Below are positions 34,749 through 46,852 of a stretch of DNA of 64,000 nt, in pieces. Source of the DNA: Daucus carota subsp. sativus (lineage: Eukaryota > Streptophyta > Magnoliopsida > Apiales > Apiaceae); assembly GCF_001625215.2 (NCBI RefSeq), contig NC_030381.2, positions 51,483,214 through 51,547,213 on the forward strand, read 5' to 3'. A model generated the notes under the pieces. The model did no database searches, had not been told where the DNA came from, and was given only the letters and a program-made list of their open reading frames with translations. Position numbers and translations under genes: made by a program. Each line of letters starts with the position of its first letter. The stretch's first letter is position 1.

Positions 34749-37449
34749 CTATTGATTTTTCTTAGCTGGTGAGGTGGTAAACGTGGTCTTCTTTTCCATG
34801 GTAGTGGCTCTAACAATGAAAAGAAGAGTTTCTACGAGCATGCCAACCACCAATCCAAGAATGCCTCCAGCAGCATTCTGTAATAAAGATACCAAAACCG
34901 TTCATTATGGTCAAGTTGGACATATGGTGCAGTCAGGAGAAGCAAAAGTATATTTGAATCTCCCTGCAGGCTACATTGCAAAAACTAAGTAATAGGAAAA
35001 ACCAGATAAACTAGATTAAAAATTTCAAAGGGGGTACCATCACGGGGCTATGGCCAAACAATGCTCTGAATGCAGCATATCCAACTAGATAACCAGTAAA
35101 CATTGTAAGCACAACATGCAAACCTGTAAATATTAAACATCACATTATACACTCAGAATTTATATTCACGTAATAAAGGTTTGATAAACACGTTTTCTTG
35201 GGAAGCTACCAACTGAAAGTAGAATTGTTAAATTTACAAGGATAAGATACATCAGAAAAGAAAAAGAAAAACTTTCCTATCATTAAGAACTAGAAGTTCC
35301 ATATGTCCAAAAGTTGTTCAATATATTTTGTTCCTTACCTATCTATAACCCAAAAGCTCAAGGCCACAAGCACATAACAGTCAAAGAAAAAGTCATATAG
35401 AAGATTAATATGCATTCTTAGATCCTTTATTTCTCTAATGTTTTTTCTGGTACACTTTGCTAAACCTACAAAGTTCAATTTTCTTAGAAGTAACAAAAAG
35501 AATACCAATGGATATATTATGTAAGCAATAATACATATACAAACAATGGTGCAGAATATACTAATGACAAGCCAAGCACATCAAAAATAAGGAAACTTAT
35601 AATCCAGGGTAACAGTGTATGTATGCAAGAACTGTATAGCAGAATGGACACTTTGTCAAAAACTTAATTACTGTGTTTGGCATTAATAACAGCAATATTA
35701 GGGCAGAAGATATGTCAACAATTTAAACTACCAACACATAGGCCATAGCATTATGCGAACATTAGTACATAAACAACTCACTTGTTCCAAAACTGAAGAT
35801 ACATTATTATAAAGAAAGTAGAGATAATGACGTGTTTTATGCTAATACATTAGTACAATTCTAAGAACAAAATGTGATTAATGGAATGTTATTTTTCAAA
35901 AAAGAACAGAGTATGCAACTTTAAATAGTTTGCAAGATCGGCTTTTATATTAATTTAAATATATAACTTACATAAATTTCAATCTAGAATTGACAAACAA
36001 CAACTAAAGCTGTCAGGCTCAGGACTAAGCTAAGATAGAATCCAAAGTAAATGTGAATAAAGCATTAAAATGTAACACAAAACAAATTTTTAAAAAAAAA
36101 AAAATATAAGAGAAAGGAAGAATAAAGCATTAAAATGTGAATATGCATATAGGGTCATGTTTCGCTATAAACTCATATACAATGGCACAATAATACAAAT
36201 CACCTGTCTCTAGTTTGTTTGCCAGATTAGTTTGAATTCGAATAACCTCTCTGTCTATACACACACGCGCGCGCGCGCCCACATAGGTGTGTAAATGAGC
36301 CAAGTCAAAACAGTTACATGCTCAAGCTTGAACTCGACTCAAAAGTTCAAGGTCAAAACTCGACACGGGGCTCAATAAAGTTAACCACATATTTGAATTT
36401 GATGTTTGGCTCGACAAAAGCTCAATATGTATGAGTTAGGTTCAAATGAGAAGAGATCTAATTTGTTAAGCTCAAGTCGAGTCAACTCGATTAAGTATGC
36501 AAAAACCAAAAATACACATTGATTTTAGAAACAAATATTGGGAAATATGGAGACCAATACTATGAAGACTTGGAGATCATATATGTTCAGCAAGCTGAAC
36601 ATGTACATATATGGTCTCCGGCTCCATATAAATATATCTCTATGATATGTACTTCTTATGAACATGAAACTTGACGAGCCTTACGAGCCAAATAGTTTTC
36701 AAGCTAGAGCTCAGCTCTCGATCATTGTTGAGTCATATTCGAGCATTTTCCAAAACTTGCTCAAATAACTAAGTTAGACTAACTGCACAATGTGTTCAAA
36801 CAAGAACAGGTAAAATGGTAAAAATGCTAGTTAAACAAGAAATCCTCACCAAAACCAAGCTGATCTTTATAAGAAGAAAAAGGCTCTTCAACACCCTTTC
36901 TCGGCGTAATGTCCTTAACCAACTCATCATACGCCTTCCTCTCTGCAACCTCTTCCAACTTCCTCAACCTCACTTTCAATTCCTCACTCTGCATTACAAC
37001 AATAAAACAATCAAAAATTCAATCTTTACCCAATACAACCAAATAAAAATCCAACCTTTATCAAAACAAACCAATAAAAATCCAATCTTTACAAAACCCA
37101 CCTAATAAAAATCCAATCTTTACCCAAACCACCTAATAAAAATCCAATCTTTACAAACCATTGATCAATTTCACAAAGATACTACGGAAGAACATACCTT
37201 TTCTCTTGGTTTGGGGCTGGGAAAGATGAGAATGGATCCTTTAAGAAGGGAAAGAAGTTCGGGTCGGTTACACGGGTCGGCTGAGAACCACATGGATCTA
37301 AGAGAAGTGTAGGGTATTGAAGATTGTGAATAAAGATCATCATCTGGGGATAATGATGAGAGCATTAGGGACCGAATTGGGTCGGTGGTAGATAGAGATA
37401 GACCGCCGTGTTGGGTGGTTTCCGGTGATGGGTCGCCGGGAGTTTGCAT
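34749..37449 (-). CDS. VMA12: VMA12/TMEM199-type V-ATPase assembly factor
   Basis: Four exons, 37449-37198, 36988-36850, 35123-35038 and 34877-34749, join in frame to 201 residues ending in TAG. All borders are GT-AG. The N-terminal half is polar, with LLSLLKGS and a Lys/Arg/Glu-rich stretch likely to form a helix (SEELKVRLRKLEEVAERKA). Then comes the family core: DITPRKGVEEPFSSYKDQLG, followed by two membrane helices (about 131-152, LHVVLTMFTGYLVGYAAF; and about 161-183, AAGGILGLVVGMLVETLLF), ending in a Lys-rich cytosolic tail. This matches the plant homologue of yeast Vma12/Vph2 (Arabidopsis At5g52980). The yeast protein resides in the ER and helps assemble the membrane sector of the vacuolar proton pump. 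The basic AKKNQ tail is compatible with ER location. Intron 2 is about 1.7 kb and holds an old MITE. Confidence 0.85.
36284..36770. mobile_element. Degenerate GTGTAAATGAGCC-type hAT MITE in VMA12 intron
   Basis: AGGTGTGTAAATGAGCC at the left and repeated GCTCAAG, ACTCGAC and GAGCC words throughout resemble the 23867-24230 element. The right end is eroded and no target duplication is visible. A short CACACGCGCGCGCG run sits at its left border. Confidence 0.45.
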
Positions 37450-37605
37450 TGTGTGTGTTTGGTGGGCCAGATCCGAGTAGATGTTTCTACAATGTTAAAC
37501 TCAAAGCTCTCACAAGTGAATATACACAATTTCAGAGATTTTTTTTTCCTTCTTGTTTTTTCATTCTTTTTCAACTAATATACTTTCACGTCATTAATTA
37601 ATTAT

Positions 37606-38161
37606 AGGGTTAATTATCTAGTTGGTCACTGAAATTGGCTTAATGTATCAAATTGGTCACTGAACTCAAAACGGTATCAAGATGGTCACTGAAGTGGCCA
37701 TAAATATCAAACAGGTACCTTGAAATATAAGTTTAAGCAGAAAAAATATTATTTATAAAGTTTTACACATTATTTTTGAATGTTATCAAAACCAAGTAAA
37801 AGGTTATGACTTCTAATATTTATGATAATATATTTAGATTTTATCAAGTTTATTTATTATTTATTTCTAATTAAAACAAAAAAATAACTATATAATAAAA
37901 TATAATTAATAAATAAACTTGATAAAATATAAAATATATTATTTTAAATACTAGAAGTCATAAGTTTTTAGTTGGTTGTGTTAACATTTAAAAATAATTT
38001 ATAAAACTTTATAAATAATATTTTTACTACTTGAACTCATATTTGAAGGTACTTGTTTGATATTTTTTGTGACTTTAGTGACCATCTTGATACCGTTTTG
38101 AGTTGAGTGACCAACTTGGTATATTAAACCCACTTCAGTGACCAACTTAATAATTAACCCT
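37606..38161. mobile_element. Long-arm foldback MITE
   Basis: AGGGTTAATTATCTAGTTGG at the left is mirrored by CCAACTTAATAATTAACCCT at the right. The inverted similarity continues through GGTCACTGAA, AACGGTATCAAGATGGTCACT and ATATCAAACAGGTACCTT into the centre, so nearly the whole 556 bases folds back. TTAATTAT occurs directly on both flanks. Long arms and an 8-9 bp duplication suggest a Mutator- or hAT-derived element. It lies about 160 bases upstream of the VMA12 start codon. Confidence 0.82.
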
Positions 38162-38216
38162 TTAATTATAAGTATGAAAGGCTACGCTTGTGATAGATAT
38201 TATTAATAGTAATATA

Positions 38217-39937
38217 CTAGTGAATAAAGTCGCGCTTCGCGGCGGCGTTATAAATTTTGATACGAATTAATATTATAATAGCATAAAAATTATTTTGAGT
38301 CATCTTCCGGTTAAACATATAACTAATAAAAAATATTATAATTAGTATAAAAATTTGTTTAAGTGGTCATCTGTCAAACACAATACAAATAATAAAATTA
38401 GTTCGAAACCCCTCTCCCATCAAAAACAATATTAATCCATAATTATTATTTTTATGATAAAATTAAATATTACAGTATAATTTAGATCAAAATTAGTTTG
38501 AGCCGCTCTCTTGTCAAACACAATACTAATAACAAAACATCATAATTTAAATATTAATTTAAGTCTATTTACTGTCAAACACAATACTAATAAAAATTAT
38601 CTAATTATGATAAAATTAAAGATTATAATTGGATAAAAATTATTTTGAACCGTGAGCCCGTTTTAGTAAAAAATATATATTATAACATAGATAAAAATTA
38701 TTTTAGTCACTCTCCCGTCAAACATAAAACTGATAGAAAGTTTTTTATTTTTTAGATAAAAATTAGTTTAGGCCGCCTCGCGTACCCGTCAAACACAATA
38801 CATTATCATAAAATCAATATATGATTTCTATTTTATATATCCTATTTTATTTTATTAAATATTTTTATTTTATGATTTTTATTTATTAATTAAAAATTAT
38901 TATTCATTTATGGTTCTAATTTTTGCTATTAGTTTTTTAATGATTATTATCTTTACAATCTTTTATTTTCCACTCGAAATTTAAGAAATTATAAGAGTAA
39001 ATTGAAAATAAAAATTGTACGTATTACCTTACAAATATTAAATATAAATTGTATTTTATCTATGATTGTTAGTTTAAATAAATATAATCCTATTCCTTAT
39101 TCCTAGAGAATAAAAGAATCGTATTACCTTTAGAATTCAAAAAAAAAAGAATTGTATTAACTTTTGGAATTATTGAACCTAATTTTTTAAATTATAATTA
39201 TATTTTCAATCCAAAATTTAACAAAATTATAACAAAAGAATTTTATTGTTTTTAGAATCCAATAAAAAAATTGTATTACTTTAAGATCCGTGAATTTGAT
39301 TTTTGAAATTATAATTTTACTTTTTATTCGAAATTCAAGAAAATTATAAAATTGGATCCAAATATTATCGAGATTGATTGTAAGTCCATGCAAATTATTT
39401 AAATAGGGTTGTAAAGATCTCATAGATGTTTTCATGATAGAGATACTCTGGAAGATGCTTGTTTTTATATATAATTTGGAAAAAAATAATTAAAATAAGA
39501 TTATAAATTTATAACTTTTGAAAGTAAGAATTGTAATTTTTTAATTATATTTTTCCAATAGTTGTTATTTTGAATAAATAGAATTCTACTCTTTTATGAT
39601 TCCTAAATAAGTAAGAGAGTTGTACTATATTTGCAATTTTCTTATCTATACAGTACTTGAACCTGATTTTAGATTATAATTATATTTTTTTATCTGAAAT
39701 TTAAGAAAATTATAAGATTGAATCGAACAATTCTAACCTAATTTTTAGAATCCTTTTTCTAGATTCTAGAGTACTATCTTCGGAATCCAATAAGAAAAGA
39801 ATTGTATTACCTTTAGAGTTCTTGAACCTGAATTTTTTAATTATAACTATATTTTTCTCCGAAATTTAAGAAAAATTAGAAGACTGAATCGAGTAATTTT
39901 AGAGACGCCCGCATCCTCTTTTATATATATATATTGA
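38217..39937 (-). mobile_element. Non-autonomous Helitron with internal repeats
   Basis: Read on the minus strand, the right-hand end begins TCAATATATATATATAAAAG after an A. The left-hand end finishes CCGCGAAGCGCGACTTTATTCACTAG followed by T. This fits Helitron rules: 5' TC, a small GC-rich hairpin (CGCG-AAG-CGCG), then 10 bases and CTRR, with insertion between A and T and no target duplication. Inside are two degenerate repeat families. One contains GTCAAACACAATACTAATAA (38370-38810, about five copies). The other contains GAAATTTAAGAAAATTATAAGA with a TTGAACCTGA lead (about 38960-39890). No RepHel coding sequence is present. Confidence 0.68.
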
Positions 39938-41540
39938 TGATTGATTGATTCTAAAATATTTATTTTAAAATAATATTTTATTTTAATAAATAAATATTGG
40001 AAAACACATGTCAAGTAAGCGCAGGATCATTGACATATCCGTTCAAATTTATTGATAAAATAAATATATATTAAAATAATATTATCTTTTAGAATAAAAT
40101 ATATAATAGATATTTGATATTTTCTGCAGAAAATTCAAAAATAAATGATTTATGTTTAGAAAGTAAGATAAATTTGAAACAATATCATATATTTATAAAA
40201 TAAAAATTATATGTAACTTTTAATCTATAAACTACTTATAATATAGATTAAATCGGGCACAATGTTAAGAAAATAGGTGGGTATCGAATAAGAGTTGTCT
40301 TCGAAAAAGAAAATAACCACATTAAATTCTGTTTTCAAATATTATTTAAAATTATTTTATTATATTATTAGAAAACGGGTTGGTACCTGAAATATTATTA
40401 CAAAATTCGATTAATTATTTATTAATTTTTAAAAAAGCGACGACGGAGTTATGAAAATTCTAAAATAAATAAATAAAAACAAGTATGTTTTGATTTATAT
40501 TGTTGTCTAAAAATATAGTGATCGAGTTAATCTTAAATTGACAACTCAATTGTTTAGAAATATATTTGAAACAATATAATTTGAAAAAACAATAATATTG
40601 ATAAACTTTGATGGTAAGATATATGATAATTTTCATTAAAATCTAAAAACAATTATTTTTAAAAGTGTGCTTTCTATAAGAGCAGTTTTTAATATAAAAA
40701 ATTGGTGCTTTTAAATTTCCAGATAATTTTTAACGTTTTTTCTTGTTTACAGTGTTCAAGTACTATGTCCAGTAAAAACATAACACGTACACATATCCAG
40801 TTAACTCACTGTACTTACTATAAATGCAGAGTAGATTGGCCCCTTCTGCTTTTATAGAGACAGTACGGCCAAAATAAGAAACTTGATCAAAAAATTTTAA
40901 CCTCTGTTGAACTGTAAAAAAGCTTCCCATTTTATCAACAACATGGATTAATCTAATCCAATCCATCAATATTTGTCAACCCCATCTCCAAAATCAAATC
41001 TTTATGCTTTCTTGTAAGTTGATTTTCACTATCTTCAAGTTTTTTACTGTTTGTATTAGTGAATTTCTTTACTCAGTTGTTGCTTGAGTTGTTTAATTGA
41101 ATGTTGTGCTCTTATTTGAAACTCTGGATCTCAGCTCAGTCCTTATTTGAATTAATTCTTTGATGTGTTATATGTAATATGGTGTTGTATATTACTGTTC
41201 TTGTTCTTTGAAATAGTTTAATTTTTCATTGTTCTGATGCAAATTTTGAAATTTTTTTGTTTTTATGGGGCATTAGTATGTTATTGCAATACCCTTTTAG
41301 TAGTTTTTGTAGTCCCCTTTTTGTATATATTTATTGAGATTGGTGATTTCTTATAATTGAACTTAATTCTATGGATTTCGAAAGAATACAAACTTGCTGA
41401 GTTATGAGTTGCAACAGATAAGTTACTTTTGAGGTAGCTTTTCCTAAAAGAGCTAGGGTTTGATTCCAATTGTTAGCATTTTCAGCTATTTGGTATCTTC
41501 TTTTCTTGGAAACATATTTTGTTTGGGGGGTTTACTAGTA
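39938..41540. other. Upstream region of the CCCH gene
   Basis: About 900 bases of AT-rich DNA without features, then a likely 5' untranslated region. A GTAAGT donor at about 41011 (CTTTCTTGTAAGTTG) and an acceptor at about 41538 (TTTACTAG) would define a leader intron ending just before the start codon. The leader intron is inferred. Confidence 0.4.
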
Positions 41541-44209
41541 ATGGATTATGGTCGAGATTCTAGCGGAGATGTTGTCCATATAATTCCCGGAAACCACGGA
41601 AGCGGAGGTGGAAATTGGGGTTCGGGGTCTACGGATCAGGCGGTTTGGGCAACTGAAGAAGATTATGGGGCTTGGAATAGGGAGGCTTCGGTTGATGGTA
41701 ATTCGAATTTAGATGGGAGGCAATCTCAAACTCGATCGGGGAGCGAACCTCCTAACAAAAAATCAAGAATCTTGCAGCCAGATGTGCAATCAACTAATCG
41801 GTCAAAGGCGATCGGAAAGATGTTCTTCAAAACAAAGCTCTGTTGCAAATTTCGAGCTGGAACTTGCCCTTATGTCACTAATTGCAATTTTGCGCACAGT
41901 ATCGAAGAGCTTCGAAGGCCACCTCCGAATTGGCAAGAAATTGTTGCTGCTCATGAGGAAGAACAAACTGCAAACGAGCCAAGGGAAGAATTTCAAATTC
42001 CTACACTTGGGTCTACTGCTTTTCCTGTGGAACCTCAGAGGTCTTCTAAAGGGCGACATTGTAAGAAGTTCTTTACTGAAGAAGGCTGCCCCTATGGTGA
42101 AAATTGCAGTTTTCTACATGATGACCAATCAAGAACTCGAGAAAGCGTGGCAATAAGTCTGGGGCCTGGGTCTGGTGGTGGATATGGTGGGAGTGCTAAT
42201 GCTGGTGCCGGCAGCGGTGGTGTGAGTCCATCTACATTGAAGCCTTCAAATTGGAAAACTAGGATTTGTAACAAGTGGGAACAGACAGGTTTTTGTCCAT
42301 TTGGGAACAAGTGCCATTTTGCTCATGGGGCTGCTGGTACGTTTTGTTTAAACTCCATACTTCTTATTCCAGTGAAAAAACATTGGTGCCTTTTAGTTTG
42401 TCATAGTTTACTATTCATATGTTGAAATGCTCAATTTCAAAGATGAGGTGATTATACCTACTTACAAATGCAAGTATGCAACTAGCAAGTAATTATGCTA
42501 GCTACAGTACCATTTCAAGGTCTTCTGTCTAGCTTGTAGTTAGATTAGATTTATTTCGGTCTGTTTGCTAATGAACTTGAAAATAAATATTTTGATTGGA
42601 CGCCATTAACTTCAAAATAATTACAGCTCTTTGGCAATAATGATTATAAAAACTTTATTATACTGCAGAAGTGGATGCAGTAAGATGTATGTAAATAGAT
42701 TTAAATTAGGCATATATTGCTACTAAACTTTAGGGTTCTTGCCGTACATAGGGAAATAACAGATAGAATAGGCACTTTGAGTGGCTTAAGGACTCCCAAA
42801 ATGAAAGATAAACAATTGAAATCTCAATAATGGTTTCCTTCCTTCCACGGTCTTTTACTTATAACAAAATATGTAGCTGAATTCCTTTCTTGCCCTTCCC
42901 TCCACAATATGTTATTAGCCTGGGGTTTCCTTTAAAAACCATTGTTTCCCGCCCAATCTCGAACTTCATTTCTTGCAGCTTCCAATTTATGGTAACTGAT
43001 CCTAATTTTTCTAACCACTGATTCTCAATGTTACAACGGAATTGCCCAATGAAAATGGCAAGAAATCTTCAACTACCTCAACTGTCCCCATGCACAAAAC
43101 CATCCCTTTGCGCTCCCCTGTCCCTTTTATCCTCCCTGTTGATTAGTGTCACTCCAAAACCATTGTTAGCCTCAAGTATACAAAAGTAGCACTGATGGCA
43201 TGCTGACATATTTCTAGAGCATTCTTAGTGCTGTTTGCTTTGAAAGAGAGATGAATATATACATTTACCACCTAAAAACAGTCCACCTGAACCCAATATT
43301 TATGGTTATGCTTACCATATCTATGGCCACTCTTTATATTTCTGTTACAAATTTTTCTGTAAAATGTAACATAGGTAAGTTGCTTATTGCTAATTAGCGT
43401 TGTTATTGGGGTTACTTTTGAAACACATGGTTCTTTTGAAACACATGGTTCTGGTTGTTGAATCATGATTCATGTCCCAGTGATGGGTAACCATTATTCT
43501 ATTAGCTATAACCCTCGCAAGCCAGTTATTACATTGTGGTTTCTGTTCCCAGACTATGGGGTTGCTGTTCCCAATATCCTTGAAATTTAACAAGCAGCGT
43601 GTGTTGAAAGAAGTAGCCACAAGTTAGGTCTTGCAGTGCGATACATATTATTTTTCTTCTTGCAATTCCCTACTTTCGATTGGCAAACCTTGGTAAGGAA
43701 TCTACTCGAGGAAATCCATACCTCTAGTTACAAAATCTTTCCGGTACTTTTCTCGTATTAGAATCATATGACTGCCTTCTGTTTCAGTTTTCCGATGGGT
43801 ATCCTCCAAATGATGAATCATCACTATAGCAGAACCTTTTCTGCATTTAGTTGATCTGACAATTTTATGTTGCATTAATGTAACATATGTAATTTTATTG
43901 ATTTTCACTGTTTTGTTTGCAATGTTTAATACAGAACTCCATCGTTATGGTGGTGGACTCGTGGATAGTGATGGAAAAGAATTCTCCTCTCCTTCAGACA
44001 CAAAGCAGGGGACGGGGCTTTCTAAATCTCCGGGGGATACCTTAGTTGCTTCCGTACCTTCAGTTCCTTATGCAGACGGTTATCACATGGGAGGTTCATC
44101 TCAAAGGGTCTCCAATATGCCGAGGGCAGGACCAATTTTGAACCAAAAGTGGAAAGGTCCTAATAAAATTAGTCTAATCTATGGTGACTGGATCGAAGAC
44201 CTTGAGTAA
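41541..44209 (+). CDS. Zinc finger CCCH protein, C3H12-type (three CCCH fingers)
   Basis: Two exons, 41541-42336 and 43935-44209, join through a 1.6-kb phase-1 GT-AG intron to give 356 residues. The ATG at 41541 starts MDYGRDSSG, the same beginning as Arabidopsis C3H12 (At1g32360). An upstream frame merely reads through. Finger 1 is C101-x7-C109-x5-C115-x3-H119, finger 2 is C174-x8-C183-x5-C189-x3-H193 and finger 3 is C243-x8-C252-x5-C258-x3-H262. The segment RRPPPNWQEIVAAHEEE after finger 1, the Gly-rich linker and the C-terminal KISLIYGDWIEDLE are family hallmarks. CCCH fingers of this kind bind RNA. A role in mRNA regulation is inferred from the family, and this subgroup is little studied. 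No defect was seen. Confidence 0.93.
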
Positions 44210-45151
44210 AATCAGAAGTTGCAGCAAAGAAGGAATCTGAGTAGGAGTAACGTATCTTTTAAATGAAGATAAACCTTAAAACAGAGTGATGTGTCTCTTA
44301 GACGAAGATAAACGTGCTAGGGTTTTTAATCAAGACTAAACGTGGGCTTGAAAGTATGTTACATGGGATGTTGAAGTTCGGTTTTTGGTTCTTTATTACT
44401 AGACTTTCATGCTTGTGGTTTACTTTGTGTGGCTCAATGCTTCTGCGTATCTCTTTTTTAAAATATGCATGCTCGCACAAATATTTCTTTTGCATGATCT
44501 GCATTTGCCTTGGCCGATTTCTTCTGATATATTCGAGTAAGAGTTTCCCATTCTTTTATCTTCATCAACTAAAATGAGTTGCTGTTCTTGCTTTTGTGAT
44601 GTGGACCAAATCTCCTGGTGTAGGTGCTGTGATAGTATAGGGGCTGTGTTCTGTGTTTTCGACCATTTCTTGAACAGAGATTATCTGTGTATTTATGTAT
44701 TTATCGAATTACTTAAATTTTCATCTGTCAGACATTTTGGTTATATTTGGTCTGTTTACAGTCACTTCTGTTTGATATTATCATTGACATGTGCTTAATT
44801 AACACCAAACTGAACAGAATGACATGCTATAATTAGGAAAATAGTTTCTTGTCCTAATGTTTTGACAAGTTTCTTTCCTTTTCACAAGGACTCGCTCAAT
44901 AACTTGAATGTAGACCATTGGTCTGAAACCAATTTGGACACGTACACTTCTTACATTCCATATTAAGCCACCAAATTCTATGCTTCTCAACACTTTACAA
45001 ACCATCCTCCTTTTTCTCAATGCTGCTTGAAACAGCTCAACTGTCTTCCCTTTCTTTGCTTGACACCATTGCTTTTGTTCTGTAGCTTGTTATTTGCTAT
45101 CCTTTGGCCGGATACCATCTTCTCCGGCCTCGACTATCTTGCCTTTCGGCA
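44210..45151. other. Spacer between CCCH gene and ATL gene
   Basis: Contains the 3' untranslated region of the CCCH gene and the leader and promoter of the ATL gene. A frame at 45027-45224 resembles a signal peptide but begins at TTG, ends after overlapping the ATL gene in another frame, and is not called. Confidence 0.5.
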
Positions 45152-46168
45152 ATGTCAACAACCCCCAACACAACCTACCATTCTGAGACGCGGCATGGTC
45201 ACTCTGATCCGTACATCACTATAGTCCTAGCTATTACTCTTCTCATCTTTTTTGTCCTCGGCTTCTTTTCTATATACTTCTGTAGATGTTTCCTTCACCG
45301 TGTAGCACACTCTTGGCGTCTCCGGCATAACCCTGCTGCCACTTCGGTTGGTCCAGCCAATGCAGCCACTGGTAAAGGCCTTGATCCCGCGATAATAAAG
45401 GCCTTTCCATCTTTTATGTATTCTACTGTCAAGGAATATAGAAGAGAGAAATATGGGCTAGAATGTGCTATTTGTTTGTGTGAGTTTCAAGATGATGATT
45501 TCCTTCGACTCCTGACGTCGTGTTGTCATGTGTTTCACCAAGATTGCATTGATCTTTGGTTGGAATCTCACACATCATGTCCTGTTTGTCGGAGAACCCT
45601 TGAAGCACCAGCACCAGCCATGTATAAAGCGTCACCGGACGTTGTTTCTATTCAAATGAATGAGGATGCTTCATCGGAACATAGTGTTGTAATCACAATA
45701 GACGACGATGATCATGATCATGATCACGATCACGATCACGATCACGATCACGATCACGATCATGAAGCTCAAGAAGAAGGCGAAATCCAAAATGAAAGCG
45801 CCAGGAGAAGTGTGGCTTTCGCTGAGCCTGTCGAGAATCAGGAAACTGCCCCTAGCACCTCAGGGACAGCACAGAATCAAGAAGTAGGACATGACCAAGC
45901 CGGGGAGGAGATCGAAGTAGAAAAATTTAGTAGGTCTAAAACCACAGGACATTCGATAGTTAAGAAAAAAGATACAGGGGACAATAAGTTCACATTGATA
46001 TTACCTGAACATGTAACAGCCAAACTAATAAGAGGGCACAGTATGACCAGAAGCGAAACCGCCTTCGGGGAGTTTAGAAGCAAGACAACCACAGGAAAAG
46101 GCGGCTTCGGTGAGGTGTCGGAGTTGTCTCGATGGTCCGTAAGACGACAGTTCTCAGGAAGACAATAA
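45152..46168 (+). CDS. ATL-type RING-H2 E3 ubiquitin ligase with Asp-His repeat
   Basis: Single-exon gene of 338 residues. The first ATG in frame is at 45152 (MSTTPNTTYHS). Further upstream codons lack ATG. A membrane helix lies at about 22-44 (ITIVLAITLLIFFVLGFFSI). A GLDPAIIKAFPSF segment follows, the ATL GLD motif. The RING-H2 domain has C105, C108, C124, H126, H129, C132, C143 and C146, with the Trp expected before the last cysteines (W136). ATLs are membrane-anchored E3 ligases that recruit an E2 enzyme. The SCCHVFHQDCIDLWLESH sequence is close to the ATL29/30 group, stated with low confidence. After the RING an (Asp-His) run occupies about 186-204, encoded by a GATCAC hexamer repeat. 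The rest is acidic and Ser/Thr-rich, with a basic C-terminus. Confidence 0.9.
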   Translation: MSTTPNTTYHSETRHGHSDPYITIVLAITLLIFFVLGFFSIYFCRCFLHRVAHSWRLRHNPAATSVGPANAATGKGLDPAIIKAFPSFMYSTVKEYRREKYGLECAICLCEFQDDDFLRLLTSCCHVFHQDCIDLWLESHTSCPVCRRTLEAPAPAMYKASPDVVSIQMNEDASSEHSVVITIDDDDHDHDHDHDHDHDHDHDHEAQEEGEIQNESARRSVAFAEPVENQETAPSTSGTAQNQEVGHDQAGEEIEVEKFSRSKTTGHSIVKKKDTGDNKFTLILPEHVTAKLIRGHSMTRSETAFGEFRSKTTTGKGGFGEVSELSRWSVRRQFSGRQ

Positions 46169-46605
46169 AGTATTAGTATGTTAGATGTAGAAGTAGATTT
46201 TAGTTGGTTCCATATCTTGTAGTTTATTCTGTCATTTTTTTCATAGAAATGTTTAGGATGTGTAGATGGTTTCATAACCGTGATCAATTTTTCTCTTTGC
46301 TAAACATGAATGTGATTTCAACTACAACGTTTATAGCAGAATGGTTTTCGGAATATCATGATTCATGACTGATACTTTCTTGATCTTACTTGACTGTGAG
46401 TTCGGACACTCCAGCTTCAGATAACAGAGAGCAACCAGATCGTCGAAAAACCATTATTTCTCACATAACATCTCAAGATGAGAATTAGGCCGAATATCAA
46501 GAAACCGTTAGCAGTGTATCGTAACATCTCAAGATGAGAATTACCAGATATTTAGTCTTTCTTTGAAGAATTGAAGTTGAAGGAAAGTACAATGGTTAAT
46601 ATGAT

Positions 46606-46852
46606 GGGGCTGTTTGTCAGCGGCTTAAAAGCCGGCTCCTGGATTTATAAGTTAGAAGCACTTATTTCGTATCGTTTGTGTAAAATGTCAAGAAGCACTT
46701 ATAAAAAGCTAGGAATGTTAGCTTTTGTTTCGGGGCTTCTACTTATTTACCAAACACTTTAATCACTTATAAGTCTTAACTTGCTTCTAACTTCTACTCC
46801 ACTTATTTATTTTAAGCAAGAAGCACTTATTTTAAACTCACCCAAACGGCCC
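46606..46852. mobile_element. hAT-type MITE, best copy of its family
   Basis: The ends GGGGCTGTTTG and CAAACGGCCC are inverted repeats. The interior contains TTATAAGTTAGAAGCACTTA and its near complement, giving a foldback. An exact 8-bp target duplication is not visible, although ATATG lies on both sides. Confidence 0.75.

Noticed and set aside
41460..41540. Upstream extension of the CCCH protein
   Set aside because: The extension is hydrophobic read-through of the leader. The ATG at 41541 gives the conserved MDYGR start.
45027..45224. Frame resembling a signal peptide just before the ATL gene
   Set aside because: Starts at TTG, is in a different frame from the ATL gene and has no matching splice donor. 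The ATL start at 45152 is sufficient.
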